A stretch of 64,000 nt of DNA. It comes from Caulobacter vibrioides. GTDB taxonomy: Bacteria; Pseudomonadota; Alphaproteobacteria; Caulobacterales; Caulobacteraceae. The stretch's first letter is position 1. Every line of letters starts with the position of its first letter. The stretch spans positions 124,001 to 188,000 of the forward strand of contig NZ_PJRR01000012.1 of assembly GCF_002858865.1 (NCBI RefSeq), given 5' to 3'. The notes beneath the pieces were generated by a model. That model had not been told where the DNA came from. It did no database searches and was given only the letters and a program-made list of their open reading frames with translations. Made by a program: the position numbers and the translations under genes. Of the stretch, positions 53,593 through 64,000 are shown in pieces.

Positions 53593-54246
53593 GTGGATCT
53601 AGGGCCATCGACCCAGCTCTTGACGCTGAGGCCGGGAGGACCGTTGCCTCGGGTGGCGGTGGATCTACGGAAGCGCGTCCTGGATGTGGTCGCCGCGGCG
53701 CTGCTGACCGCCCTGTTCGCCCCGCTCCTACTACTGGCGGCCCTCGCCATAAAACTCGAGTCACCGGGTCCCGCCCTTTTCCGGCAGACCCGTGGCGGTC
53801 TGGGTGGAGCCCCCTTCCAGATCCTCAAACTACGGACCATGCATTGCCGGGAGGACGGCCCAGACGTCGCGCAGGCGCAGCGGGGTGACGACCGCGTCAC
53901 CCGGGTGGGCCGCATCCTACGTGCGACCAGCATCGATGAGCTGCCGCAGTTGCTCAACGTGCTGCGCGGCGACATGTCCCTGGTGGGACCCAGGCCTCAC
54001 GCCACCGCCCATGACGACTACTACAGCGCGCGGATCCCTGAGTATATCGCCCGTCACCAGGCGCGACCTGGCCTGACCGGACTTGCCCAGGTCAGAGGCC
54101 TACGCGGCGGCACCGAGACGGTTGAGCTCATGCGCCAGCGGATCGCGGCGGACATCGACTACATCCAGACCTGGTCGCTCTGGCGAGACCTGAAGATCGT
54201 GCTGCGCACAGTCCCCAGCCTGCTGACGACCGACAACGCCTACTGA
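53593..54246 (+). CDS. pssY: Undecaprenyl-phosphate sugar phosphotransferase (PssY-like)
   Basis: This 217-residue bacterial sugar transferase starts a polysaccharide on undecaprenyl phosphate. A re-entrant membrane helix (VVAAALLTALFAPLLLLAAL) is followed by ESPGPALFRQTRGGLGGAPF, QILKLRTM and SIDELPQLLNVLRGDMSLVG with PRPH. It is the short form without the extra N-terminal helices of WbaP. GTG 53593 is chosen because AAGGA lies seven bases upstream; the frame is open to 53443 but with poor codon use. PssY of C. crescentus acts redundantly in holdfast synthesis. The end overlaps the Wzy-like gene tail by seven bases. Confidence 0.9.
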   Translation: MDLGPSTQLLTLRPGGPLPRVAVDLRKRVLDVVAAALLTALFAPLLLLAALAIKLESPGPALFRQTRGGLGGAPFQILKLRTMHCREDGPDVAQAQRGDDRVTRVGRILRATSIDELPQLLNVLRGDMSLVGPRPHATAHDDYYSARIPEYIARHQARPGLTGLAQVRGLRGGTETVELMRQRIAADIDYIQTWSLWRDLKIVLRTVPSLLTTDNAY

Positions 54247-56165
54247 TCGGCTGTCTTAGTCATGCGCTCGGCGGCGATCAGAAGCGCCAGGCCAATACGG
54301 CCGGACGGGTCCTGAATGCTGTTGGCCAGAGCCGTAAGCCGTTTGTCGCCGTCTGGACGTTTATACTCGACGCGAACCTGGTAGATCACCTGCTTGCGGA
54401 CGGCAGGCGTCAGCCTCGCCCAATGCTCGTAGGCGAGGCGCGTGCGGGCCAGGAACGCGCTCGTGTGCAACGGAGCGACCGTATAGGATCGGTCCAGCGC
54501 CTCATTAGCGCGGGCGAAGTCACCGCGCTTGAAATCCACCGCCGCTTTCCGGAGCCAGGCCGCGCCGACGCCGGGGCGCATAGCGACTTCGCGCCGGCTC
54601 AGGGCGTCCAGCCGGTCAAGCATAGCCTGGTCTGTCGCACCGCTGGCCAGTCCCGTCTCGACGCTCGACGCCAGGGACTCCGCCGGCGCCGTCGGCAGAC
54701 CGCTCAGGTCTCCCCCGAAACGCGCGGCGACAAGTGGCGCCGACACGAGCAGCCCACTGACCAACACGACCCCAGCGAAGGTCGGCGTCGCGCTGAAGGT
54801 CGGAAGGCGTCCCCGCCGCGCCGGCGACGAAGTGACCAGCGCGCCGAGGCCGACCGCAAAGAGAGCCTGAAGCGCAGGCGCTTGGACGGCGAAGTCAGAC
54901 ATGCCGTGCAGGAGCACCAGAGCCGTCGAAGCGATCGCCGCGCGGGCGAGAGCACCGCTGGTCCCTGACTTGTTCGCGGCGGCGCAGACCTGCCACAACA
55001 AGACGCCCAGCAGACCCAGCATGCTCAGCGCGCCGACGAGGCCAGCTTCCTCGAGCCACTGGAGATAGAGATTGTGGGTCGCACGGACATCGAACAGAGC
55101 CGGCAGGGTTTCGCTCGTCATCACCATCTGGTTGACGGCCGGAAACGAGCCGAGGCCGTAGCCGAACCAAGGGCTGGCCTTGAAGGCCTGCCAGTGCGCG
55201 GCGAAGATGGTCTGACGCGTGGCGACGTCACCGCCCAGATTTTCGAGCCGGGCGGCGGTGATGTCGGCGCTGCGCATCGCCAGACCAACCGCGGCGAAGA
55301 GCACAGCAGCGCCGCCGATCATCACCACGACCCGCGCGCGCTTGCCCTGGGCCAGCACCTGCCAGATCAGGAAGGTCGCGAGCGCGACCACAGTTGCGAA
55401 GACCCCGCCACGGGATCCTGTGAAGGCGAGCGCCACCGCAAACACCGCGAGAAGGGCAAGACTGATGCTAGCGTCCAGCGGCAACTTGTCGAGGGACAGC
55501 CTGCCCCCCGCCCGCTGGATGAACTGGGTGACAAACATCGCCGCGAACACAGCGCCCACACCCATCAGCGTGGCGAGGGTATTGGGGCTCAGCAAGGTGG
55601 CGGTCATGCGCCCCGAGGCTCGGACGCCGACATGCTGCAGAATGGCCAGGATAGCGTAGGCGCCGAGCGCGACGAGCAAGGACCAGAACAGGGCGCGTCG
55701 TCGTGTCTCGGAGCTGCCGATAATCTGAGCCGCCAGGAACAGGCAGGCCAAACCGCCCAGGCGGACCAGGTTCAGAATCAGGGATGACCGATCGACCGTA
55801 ATCGCCCCCCCGTTTGGCTCGACATATAGCCAGATCGGGTGCGGACCACCTGGCCCGAACGGCGTGAGCGCCCAGGCCGTCACGAGCATGAGGATGGCGA
55901 AAGGCAGCCACAAGGTCGGGCTGACGCCCTGTCGCGCTGCGTTTCGCGCCCAGCCGCAGGTGGCCAGCAGAACAATAGGAAACAGCGCGTGAAGCGCGGC
56001 GAAGGCGGACGAAACCGCCAGCTCGCTCGCGCCGAACGCGATGATCTCGGCGAGAATCAGTGTCAGGAGGGCGCCGACAGCGACGCCCTCCGACACTTTG
56101 AGCCGTCTTGAGCCCGACGATCCGAACGAGGACGAGCCGGCGCCCAACCGCTTGCTAGTCCGCAT
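54240..56165 (-). CDS. O-antigen ligase / Wzy-like polymerase with C-terminal soluble region
   Basis: This 641-residue inner-membrane protein has about 12 hydrophobic segments (residues 25-470). The Wzy_C signature region is the long periplasmic loop WFGYGLGSFPAVNQMVMTSE with ATHNLYLQWLEEAGLVGA. The last 150 residues are soluble and helical (LRKAAVDFKRGDFARANEAL), resembling a TPR-like tail. The ATG at 56165 is inside the upstream BY-kinase gene by 11 bases. It likely polymerises or ligates the exopolysaccharide started by PssY. Confidence 0.87.
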   Translation of the reverse strand: MRTSKRLGAGSSSFGSSGSRRLKVSEGVAVGALLTLILAEIIAFGASELAVSSAFAALHALFPIVLLATCGWARNAARQGVSPTLWLPFAILMLVTAWALTPFGPGGPHPIWLYVEPNGGAITVDRSSLILNLVRLGGLACLFLAAQIIGSSETRRRALFWSLLVALGAYAILAILQHVGVRASGRMTATLLSPNTLATLMGVGAVFAAMFVTQFIQRAGGRLSLDKLPLDASISLALLAVFAVALAFTGSRGGVFATVVALATFLIWQVLAQGKRARVVVMIGGAAVLFAAVGLAMRSADITAARLENLGGDVATRQTIFAAHWQAFKASPWFGYGLGSFPAVNQMVMTSETLPALFDVRATHNLYLQWLEEAGLVGALSMLGLLGVLLWQVCAAANKSGTSGALARAAIASTALVLLHGMSDFAVQAPALQALFAVGLGALVTSSPARRGRLPTFSATPTFAGVVLVSGLLVSAPLVAARFGGDLSGLPTAPAESLASSVETGLASGATDQAMLDRLDALSRREVAMRPGVGAAWLRKAAVDFKRGDFARANEALDRSYTVAPLHTSAFLARTRLAYEHWARLTPAVRKQVIYQVRVEYKRPDGDKRLTALANSIQDPSGRIGLALLIAAERMTKTADQ

Positions 56166-58374
56166 AGTACTTTCGATAATTCGCGTAATAGTAGTAGGAG
56201 TCGCCGTAGCCATAGCGAGACTGCGCCTTCAGATCCATCTGGGTCAGGGCGACGCCGGCGATGAATGCTCGAGTTCCCTGCAGCAGCGCCAGAGCCGATT
56301 GGACGGCCTTGACCGGGGTCTTCTTCCAGCGGACCAGCATCACCACGGCGTCGGTATGCGGCGCCAGGATACGCGTGTCGGCGATAGCCAGCAGCGGCGC
56401 GGTGTCGAGAAGGACGATCTCGTACTTCTGACGCAGTTCCTGCAACAGGCGATGCATGGCCGAAGAGCCGAGCACATCGCGCGGCGTGTAGGACGACTTC
56501 GCCAGCGGCAGAATATGCGCGCCACTTTCATCGTGCATCACGGCCTGCTCAAGCGTTGCGACGCCATTGAGCACTTCCAGAAGACCCACGGGCGCCGGCT
56601 CCTTCAGGAACTGGCTGATGGCGCTCTGTCGAAGGTCGCAGTCGACGACGATTACGTTCGCACCAGACGTCGCGAGCGTGCGGGCCAGCGAGAACGTGGT
56701 TGTCGTCTTGCCCTCACCCGGCAGCGAGGAGGTCACCGCAATCACCTGAACCGTCTCGCCGACCTTCGAGAAGAGGATCGAAGCTCGGAGCTTGCGCAGA
56801 CTTTCAGCAAAGCTCGAAAGCGGCTTCGCCAGCAGATAGTCCGGCGGCGTCATGCCCTTGAGGGTCTTGGCATCGTCAACAGTGGTGCCAAGGCTCGGGA
56901 CCGCGCCCAGATAGGGCAGGCCCAGACGGCGCTCGACCTCGTCCTCCGTGAACAGACCCGCCATCAGAATCTCGGCGAGAACGACGGCTGCAAAGCCGGC
57001 ACCCAGAGCCAGGACCAGGCCAAGGGCCAGGTTCAGCGTCGGCTTCGGATAGCTCGGACGGGTCGGAATCTTGGCCGGGGAAACCACGCGGGCGTCTGCC
57101 TGCTCGATACCCTCCTGGGTGGTCGTCTGCTTGAAGCGCGACAGCAGCGTCTCGTAGAGGGTCTTGACCGACTGGGCCTTACGCTCCAGTTCGGCGAGAC
57201 CGATGCTGGCCCGGTTGTTGCCGGCGAGCGTGCCCTTCGAGGCGGCGACGCTGGACGCCACCGAACCCGTACGCTGACGCGCGACCTGAGCTTGAGCTTC
57301 CAGGTTGGAGATGATCCGGCGGATCTCGGCCTGAATCTGGCTGTCGATGTCGGCCAGCTCACGCCGGGCCTTCAGCAGCTCAGGGTGGCGATCGCCGTAG
57401 CGACCGCCAAGATCGGCGACCTGGGCGCTCTTTTCGGAGCGCTGCTTGCGCAGTTGCTGGACCACCGGCGAGTTCAGCGACTCGCCAACGTCCTCACCGG
57501 TGCTGCCCCTGGCAAGTTGCTGACGCGCGATGTTCAGGCGGGCGTCGGTCTCAGCCTGAGAGGCGCGGCTGAGCGCTAGCTGCTGGTTCAGGCTGGAGAT
57601 TTCCTGCTCGGTCAGGGTCGCGCCCTCGGCGCTCAGCAGGTTGTTCTGAATCTTGTATTGCTGAACCGCAGCGTCGGCTGCTTGCACCTGCTCACGGAGC
57701 TCTCCCACGCGGGTGTCCAGCCATTCGTTGGCCTTCTGCGTGGCGTCGAACTTCGCTTCAAGTTGCTCGGTCAGATAAAGGTTCGCGAAGGCGTTCGCCA
57801 ACTCCGAAGCGCGCTTGGGATCCTTGTGCGTGTACTCGATCGAGATCAGATAGGTCAGGCCCGCCCGGCGAACCTTAAGTCCGCCAAGGACGCTATCGAC
57901 GATCCGTTCACTGCGGCGCTGCAGTTCGACGGAATCCACATTATCGAGCGGAGCAGCGGCTTTTCGCACAGTAGAAAGCCACGCCCCCGCCCCCTCAGCG
58001 TTGGAGAGATAAGGATTGAAGTAGGGATCTTGCTCCAGCTTCAACTCTTTGACGACGCGCGCGGCGAGCGAGCGCGACTTGAGCACCTCAACCTCAGTAT
58101 CGACGACGGACGAATCCGCAGGCAGGCCAGACAGCACGGCGCTCATGTCCGTGACCTGCTCCTGGCGCACATCGAGCATGACCTGCGCGATCGCCGTATA
58201 TTTTGGCGTTTGCTGCAGGGTGAACAACACCACCGCCGCGAACACCACCACCGCCACCGCTGCGAACAGCCGGAAGCGCCGTCTGAACGTCGCGATCGCG
58301 ATGTTCAGATCAAAAGACAACGCTCCGGTGTCATTCACCGGAGCGTTCGAAGTTTCAAACCTGGAGCCGTCCAT
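56155..58374 (-). CDS. Polysaccharide co-polymerase / BY-kinase (Wzc/ExoP-like)
   Basis: This 739-residue inner-membrane protein has a Wzz domain (residues 20-110) with a first membrane helix near 37-55, then long coiled coils (about 210-430). A second helix lies near 460, preceded by the proline-rich PAKIPTRPSYPKP. The cytoplasmic BY-kinase domain has Walker A VTSSLPGEGKTTTTFSLA near residue 545, A' VIVVDCDLRQS and Walker B EIVLLDTAPLLAI. The C terminus is a Tyr cluster (SRYGYGDSYYYYANYRKYYA), the autophosphorylation site. It controls chain length and export together with the Wza-like protein. Confidence 0.95.
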   Translation of the reverse strand: MDGSRFETSNAPVNDTGALSFDLNIAIATFRRRFRLFAAVAVVVFAAVVLFTLQQTPKYTAIAQVMLDVRQEQVTDMSAVLSGLPADSSVVDTEVEVLKSRSLAARVVKELKLEQDPYFNPYLSNAEGAGAWLSTVRKAAAPLDNVDSVELQRRSERIVDSVLGGLKVRRAGLTYLISIEYTHKDPKRASELANAFANLYLTEQLEAKFDATQKANEWLDTRVGELREQVQAADAAVQQYKIQNNLLSAEGATLTEQEISSLNQQLALSRASQAETDARLNIARQQLARGSTGEDVGESLNSPVVQQLRKQRSEKSAQVADLGGRYGDRHPELLKARRELADIDSQIQAEIRRIISNLEAQAQVARQRTGSVASSVAASKGTLAGNNRASIGLAELERKAQSVKTLYETLLSRFKQTTTQEGIEQADARVVSPAKIPTRPSYPKPTLNLALGLVLALGAGFAAVVLAEILMAGLFTEDEVERRLGLPYLGAVPSLGTTVDDAKTLKGMTPPDYLLAKPLSSFAESLRKLRASILFSKVGETVQVIAVTSSLPGEGKTTTTFSLARTLATSGANVIVVDCDLRQSAISQFLKEPAPVGLLEVLNGVATLEQAVMHDESGAHILPLAKSSYTPRDVLGSSAMHRLLQELRQKYEIVLLDTAPLLAIADTRILAPHTDAVVMLVRWKKTPVKAVQSALALLQGTRAFIAGVALTQMDLKAQSRYGYGDSYYYYANYRKYYAD

Positions 58375-58420
58375 AACTACTCTCAGTAACCGGCAAACCT
58401 TGCCGTTTCGTGGACGTTGA

Positions 58421-59689
58421 TCAGAACTGCAGGGCGACCGAAGCCACCAGCTTGTTGTCCTTGAACGAAGCGCCCTTTTGCGCGCCCGACGAGTCCTGCT
58501 TGAGATAGTTGTAGGTCAGGAACAGGCCCACACGGCGGTTCAGGAGATAGGTCGCCGTCGCCGAGAAGTTATTGCGCTTGTCGTCCCGTGCCACGCCCTT
58601 GTAAGCGTCCTTCCCGTAGCTGTAGTTCGCAGAAAGCAGAACATTCCGCATTAGCTCGTGGTCGATCGAGGCGCCGACAGTGTTGGCGATGTAGCCAGGC
58701 GAACCGAGCGCCACGGCTTCCTGGATCGAGCGGGAAGCGTTCACGCCGACGGTGGTCAGCTGGGTCGGGAACCACTCAACATTGGCGTTTGCGTTGAAGC
58801 CGCTGATCTCCTTGAAGGCCGCCCTGTCGTACGACTGCTTCATGTAGCCGATCTGCACGTCGCCGCGCATTGCTTCGGAAACGTCGAAGTTGGCGCCGAC
58901 ACCGATCACATAGCCATCCGACGAACGGTCCTGGGTGGCGACGTTGGTGTCGTAGTCCTTCTTGTTGCCCGTGGCCGTGGCGTAGATGGCCGTGTCGGGG
59001 CTGACTGCGTACTCCGCCTTTGCGCCGTAGCTCAGCTCGTTGCGGTCACGGAAGTCCTGATCGACCACGCCGGTGCCGGCAATGTTGGCGACGTCCTTGT
59101 AGTTGAAGTCGCGGTTGTCCACGCGGCCCGTCACGCGAAGGCGATTGAATTCCTTGACCAGGGTCGCCGAACCCGACGTCAGATCGTACTTCACCGGAGC
59201 GCCAGCAGCGACCGGCGAGGTCGGGGCCGTACGCGGTTCAACCAGACGCTGGGTCTGGACTGAGCCGGTCAGGTTCGAGCCGCGCTCGATATCGACGCGG
59301 CCATTGGCCGTGACAGTGAACTCTTCCGCGTCCTCGCTGCCATTGTCGGCGTAGCGAATGACGTTACCGCCGGCGAAGAAGCCAAGGGCATGACGCGACC
59401 AGTCCGAACGGACGGCCAGCTCCGGCTTCACGCGCCAGATCTCATCGCTCGTCTTACCCGCCGCGACGGCGTAGATGTTGTCGTTGTGCTCAAGGTCCAC
59501 CGTGACCCGCGGGTAGACGGTGAAACCGCCAGCCTTTTGGCCAACGGCTTCATAGTCAGGACGCGGACGCTCACGGACGCTGGTGTTCTTATCGCGCTTG
59601 AAGCTGCTGCCGAGATCTTGCGCTTGCGCAAGCTGTGGCGCGCTAAACGCGATACAGGCCGCGATGGCCGAACACGTTAGAATTCGCAT
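58421..59689 (-). CDS. Outer-membrane beta-barrel protein of the exopolysaccharide operon
   Basis: This 422-residue exported protein has the signal peptide MRILTCSAIAACIAFSAPQL, cut after AQA, and alternating beta strands ending VASVALQF with a terminal Phe. The pattern (YPRVTVDLEHNDNIYAVAAG, VKPELAVRSDWSRHALGFFA) is that of the BBP2_2-type barrels found in alphaproteobacterial EPS loci. The start at 59689 fits the signal peptide. It lies 46 bp before the BY-kinase. It may be a polysaccharide porin or scaffold; no enzyme motif is seen. Confidence 0.85.
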   Translation of the reverse strand: MRILTCSAIAACIAFSAPQLAQAQDLGSSFKRDKNTSVRERPRPDYEAVGQKAGGFTVYPRVTVDLEHNDNIYAVAAGKTSDEIWRVKPELAVRSDWSRHALGFFAGGNVIRYADNGSEDAEEFTVTANGRVDIERGSNLTGSVQTQRLVEPRTAPTSPVAAGAPVKYDLTSGSATLVKEFNRLRVTGRVDNRDFNYKDVANIAGTGVVDQDFRDRNELSYGAKAEYAVSPDTAIYATATGNKKDYDTNVATQDRSSDGYVIGVGANFDVSEAMRGDVQIGYMKQSYDRAAFKEISGFNANANVEWFPTQLTTVGVNASRSIQEAVALGSPGYIANTVGASIDHELMRNVLLSANYSYGKDAYKGVARDDKRNNFSATATYLLNRRVGLFLTYNYLKQDSSGAQKGASFKDNKLVASVALQF

Positions 59690-59760
59690 GGTATATCCCC
59701 ACCATATTGAAGGCCGCCAGCGCGCGTCGTGACGCGCTGGTCGGCCTTGAGACAAGTCGA

Positions 59761-60372
59761 TTAACCGCAGTAAGCGGCGATGACGCCCGCGCACGGATCA
59801 AACGGCGCAGGCGTGACCGGGGTCGCGCCACCCGCACCACCGGCCGCAGCGTCACCGCCCGTGCTTGTCGAGGCCGCACCCTGGAGGCTGACCAGCACGC
59901 TGGGCGCGCCACCAGTGGTCGTAGCCGCCGTGGTGGTGACCGTTGCGGTCTGATTCGTTTGCGCCAATTGGGTCTGCACCGCAGGCGATTGGGCGACGGT
60001 GGTGGCCACCTGGGGTGCCACTGCGGCAGCGACCTGAACGGCGACGCCGGCGCTCACCACGCCGCTCGAGACAGCCTGAACGAGCGCAGCGCCGATGGCG
60101 TTCGGCGAAGCGCCGGTGGCCGCCAGAGCCGACGCGACGGCCGCTTGGATCGCGGCGAGCTTGGCGGCGGGCGAAAGAGCCGCAAAGCCAGGTTGCGAGG
60201 CGGCCTCGGCGGCGGCGGCGGCGATAGCCGACTGCAGCGCCTGGGGCGACGGCTCAGCAGCAGGCGCCGGGGCCGGAGCCGGGGCGGTCTGGGCCAGAAC
60301 GTGACCAGCGCTCACCGGCGCGATCGCAACAGCCAGGCTGATCGCCACGGCGCGGAAACGGTTAGAAGCCAT
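59761..60372 (-). CDS. Ala-rich secreted protein at the head of the Wzy/BY-kinase operon
   Basis: This 203-residue protein has a signal peptide (MASNRFRAVAISLAVAIAPV, cut after VLA) and a proline-alanine stretch. A low-complexity Ala/Gln/Val-rich body follows (residues 45-150) and looks helical. It ends with a Thr/Gly-rich tail and two Cys (FDPCAGVIAAYCG). The start at 60372 has GGAGG eight bases upstream. It precedes the outer-membrane barrel gene by 71 bp and is probably in the same operon. No family is recognised; a structural or matrix role in the capsule or surface is only a guess. Confidence 0.75.
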   Translation of the reverse strand: MASNRFRAVAISLAVAIAPVSAGHVLAQTAPAPAPAPAAEPSPQALQSAIAAAAAEAASQPGFAALSPAAKLAAIQAAVASALAATGASPNAIGAALVQAVSSGVVSAGVAVQVAAAVAPQVATTVAQSPAVQTQLAQTNQTATVTTTAATTTGGAPSVLVSLQGAASTSTGGDAAAGGAGGATPVTPAPFDPCAGVIAAYCG

Positions 60373-60387
60373 GACTGCTCCCTCCAA

Positions 60388-60811
60388 TTGAACGGCGTCC
60401 TCTTAGGACAACTAAAACAAATGCTCTACTCTGGATACGCCGTCATCGCTGAATTACAACGATGGCGTTTCCCAAAGAACACACTCGCGGTTCAATTCCC
60501 CACCCGGAAAAAGAACTTTGGGTCTTCGGCTAGTCGAATGTCCAGACCGGCCCGCCGCGCTGGTTGTGTCCAGCGACTGAAACAGCAAGCCGGCAATGCG
60601 CTATACAAACATGATGACGCTGGCAAGACAACAAATGTCATATCGAATCCAACGACGGCGCCAGAGTTCTGAACGAATTCGCTTTCAGGGCGAAAAACTA
60701 GTTCAAAAATTCCGCAGGAAGGCGCCCGGAAGCATGCCATCCCGTATTGGGTTGGACGCGGACGATAACAAATGCGTACTCTTTCTCTGCGCGAGCGTTC
60801 AACATTCCCGC
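60388..60811. other. Intergenic stretch before the Ala-rich protein gene
   Basis: About 420 bases with mixed composition and no frame that has coding character on either strand. It contains an inverted repeat, CGCCGTCATCG/CGATGGCG (60437-60467), within the likely promoter region of the exopolysaccharide operon. The right part may hold the 3' end of the chemoreceptor-like transcript. Confidence 0.4.
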
Positions 60812-61882
60812 TCAGGCGGCCGCGACAGTCCGCCCCGCGAGCGCCTTCGCCTGGACTAGGCACCCATACCAGCCGAGTCCCTGATACGTTTCATAGCCTG
60901 GCGTGCGAGCGTAGCCGACCGTGACGTCGCCATCGGCGTAGCTGCCCATCGGCCCCGCTGAGGTATCCAGCACAAAGGTCTCCGTCAGCACGCCTTGACC
61001 ATCCGACGCCGCAAGCACGCGCCCCCGCTGGTCCAGGAGCATGACGCGCGAACGTTCGCGCTCCTCGGACGTCAAGCGTACGCCATCAACCACCGCCTGG
61101 GCCTGGGGACGCCAGTCGAAGTGCACCCCCAGCACGCCCAAGGGTTTGCCGGCGGCCTCGCCGCCCGCCCGGATGGCCGTTGCGTAGGTGGCCACCGGCG
61201 CGTCGCCCAGCGCGGCGCAGCGCTCGATATCGCACGCGACGAACTCATCGCCCGTCGCCGTTCGCAGACCCTCCTGAAACCATCGTGCGTCGGCGATCGA
61301 GCGCCCGACGACATTGGGATATCGTCCGGGGCGGCCGTTGGCGATCACGCGCCCTTGGGCGTCACAGATCCAGAGGTCGAGATAGACGGTGTAGGCGTCG
61401 AGGATCACCCCAAGGCGCTCGCTGGCGTAACGCCGCGCCGTCGGATCATCGCCCTGCGCGAGACAGGCCACCACCGCCGAGTCCGTCGCCCACCAACGGA
61501 CATCACAGGTCCGTTCATAGAGATTGCGGTCGACAATCTCGATCGCGTTCAGGGCAAGGTCGGCCAGGCGTTGTCCGCGCATATGGCCCAGGATCGCGCC
61601 GCCGATCGCCGAGAGTTCGTCGAGGTCGGAGCGGACCTGGCTTTCCAGGGCGGCCGCCACGGCGTCGATCTCGGTGGAGATCTTCTTGAACTCCTCGGCG
61701 ACGATGGCGAAGCCCTTGCCCGCCTCGCCGGCCCGCGCGGCGACGATGAGGGCGTTGATCGCCAGCATCTTGGCCGCCCGGTTCACCCTGGCGATTTCGC
61801 CGATCTTGGCCCCCGCCACGCTGGACAGCCGCTCCGAAAGATCCAGGATCCGTTCCGGACGAAGACTGGCGTCCTGTTCCAT
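60812..61882 (-). CDS. Soluble chemoreceptor-like protein with N-terminal MCP tip and C-terminal Cache/PAS-like domain
   Basis: This 356-residue protein without membrane helices has near its N terminus (residues 28-75) the hairpin-tip motif of methyl-accepting chemotaxis proteins: EIARVNRAAKMLAINALIVA, ARAGEAGKGFAIVAEEFKK. The flanking coiled coils are very short. Residues 110-345 resemble a double Cache/PAS sensor (AYTVYLDLWICDAQGRVIAN, SIADARWFQEGLRTATGDEF, PLGVLGVHFDWRPQAQAVVD). The order is the reverse of a classical receptor, and methylation helices are missing. The ATG at 61882 is preferred. It may bind CheA/CheW or a related partner; this is inferred. Confidence 0.8.
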   Translation of the reverse strand: MEQDASLRPERILDLSERLSSVAGAKIGEIARVNRAAKMLAINALIVAARAGEAGKGFAIVAEEFKKISTEIDAVAAALESQVRSDLDELSAIGGAILGHMRGQRLADLALNAIEIVDRNLYERTCDVRWWATDSAVVACLAQGDDPTARRYASERLGVILDAYTVYLDLWICDAQGRVIANGRPGRYPNVVGRSIADARWFQEGLRTATGDEFVACDIERCAALGDAPVATYATAIRAGGEAAGKPLGVLGVHFDWRPQAQAVVDGVRLTSEERERSRVMLLDQRGRVLAASDGQGVLTETFVLDTSAGPMGSYADGDVTVGYARTPGYETYQGLGWYGCLVQAKALAGRTVAAA

Positions 61883-62003
61883 ACTCAACGCGCCCCAAAG
61901 CAAACTTTCGGCCGAATCGATCCGAGAGCAGCAAGATGACGCCCCCGTCACGGCGACGCGAAGCGACTGGGGCCCGCGGCCAAGGCGAGACGGGCGTTTC
62001 TGG

Positions 62004-62044
62004 AAAAGAAAACGCCGGGCCGCCCCTGGATTGGGCGCCCGGCG
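62004..62044 (-). terminator. Rho-independent terminator of gyrB
   Basis: The 8-bp outer stem CGCCGGGC/GCCCGGCG (62013-62020 and 62037-62044) has inner GC pairing. It is followed on the minus strand by TTTTCTTTT, 48 bases past the stop codon. Confidence 0.85.
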
Positions 62045-62091
62045 CTTATGGAACAAACACTTGCAACAACACTTAGCTGCAAGGATGAGCT

Positions 62092-64000
<1,909 letters not shown>

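Noticed and set aside
60492..60863. 123-codon minus-strand frame beside the chemoreceptor-like gene
   Set aside because: No coding bias or domain, and it overlaps the 3' end of the recognised gene in another frame.

Overview
The window is high-GC, almost fully coding DNA with strong GC preference at third codon positions. Its gene content points to an alphaproteobacterium of the Caulobacter type: many TonB-dependent receptors, a 12-gene type II secretion operon next to an ElpS-like lipoprotein, an HvyA-like capsule regulator beside a PssY-like sugar-phosphate transferase, and gyrB. The species assignment is an inference from gene content and remembered order in Caulobacter crescentus; no alignment was run.

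Layout. Positions 1-10,360: the 5' part of a His-rich TonB receptor with a Zur-like palindrome; an agmatine-to-putrescine operon (aguA-aguB-GNAT); a second TonB receptor; a GT39 membrane glycosyltransferase; an exported PfpI-like protein; and a two-subunit CoA transferase. Positions 10,400-19,030: a KefF-like oxidoreductase with a KefC-type antiporter, two membrane di-iron lipid enzymes, an OmpA-family lipoprotein, a 2OG-Fe(II) oxygenase and an unusual TadG-like von Willebrand protein. Positions 19,030-31,210: trmD-rplS, leuC-leuD-(ABM monooxygenase)-leuB, an acyl-CoA synthetase, GNAT, thioesterase, CHCC zinc-finger protein, an ABC ATPase, a purine nucleoside salvage pair and tRNA-Arg(CCG). 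Positions 31,570-49,960: a TonB receptor, the prepilin peptidase gspO, the gspCDEFGHIJKLMN operon on the minus strand, a TonB receptor and the elpS-like lipoprotein. Positions 50,500-60,400: a capsule/exopolysaccharide locus (Wza-like exporter, PPP phosphatase, hvyA, a 47-residue membrane protein, pssY, Wzy-like polymerase, BY-kinase, outer-membrane barrel, Ala-rich secreted protein). Positions 60,800-64,000: a soluble chemoreceptor-like protein and the 3' part of gyrB.

Working together. The T2SS operon, gspO, the lipoprotein and its neighbouring TonB receptor look like one nutrient-acquisition unit that is linked to phosphate starvation in C. crescentus. The capsule locus has initiation (PssY), polymerisation (Wzy), length control (BY-kinase) and export (Wza-like, barrel), plus an inhibitor of capsulation (HvyA) whose ribosome-binding site lies in a perfect hairpin. 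Intergenic spaces carry several different palindromic repeats.

No CRISPR array, insertion sequence, prophage or toxin-antitoxin pair was seen. Nothing in the window is clearly a wholly new system. The best leads are the hvyA leader hairpin, the FCCH-like repeats inside the TadG vWA domain, the reversed-order chemoreceptor, the minimal GspC, and small proteins at 53,248 and 26,580.
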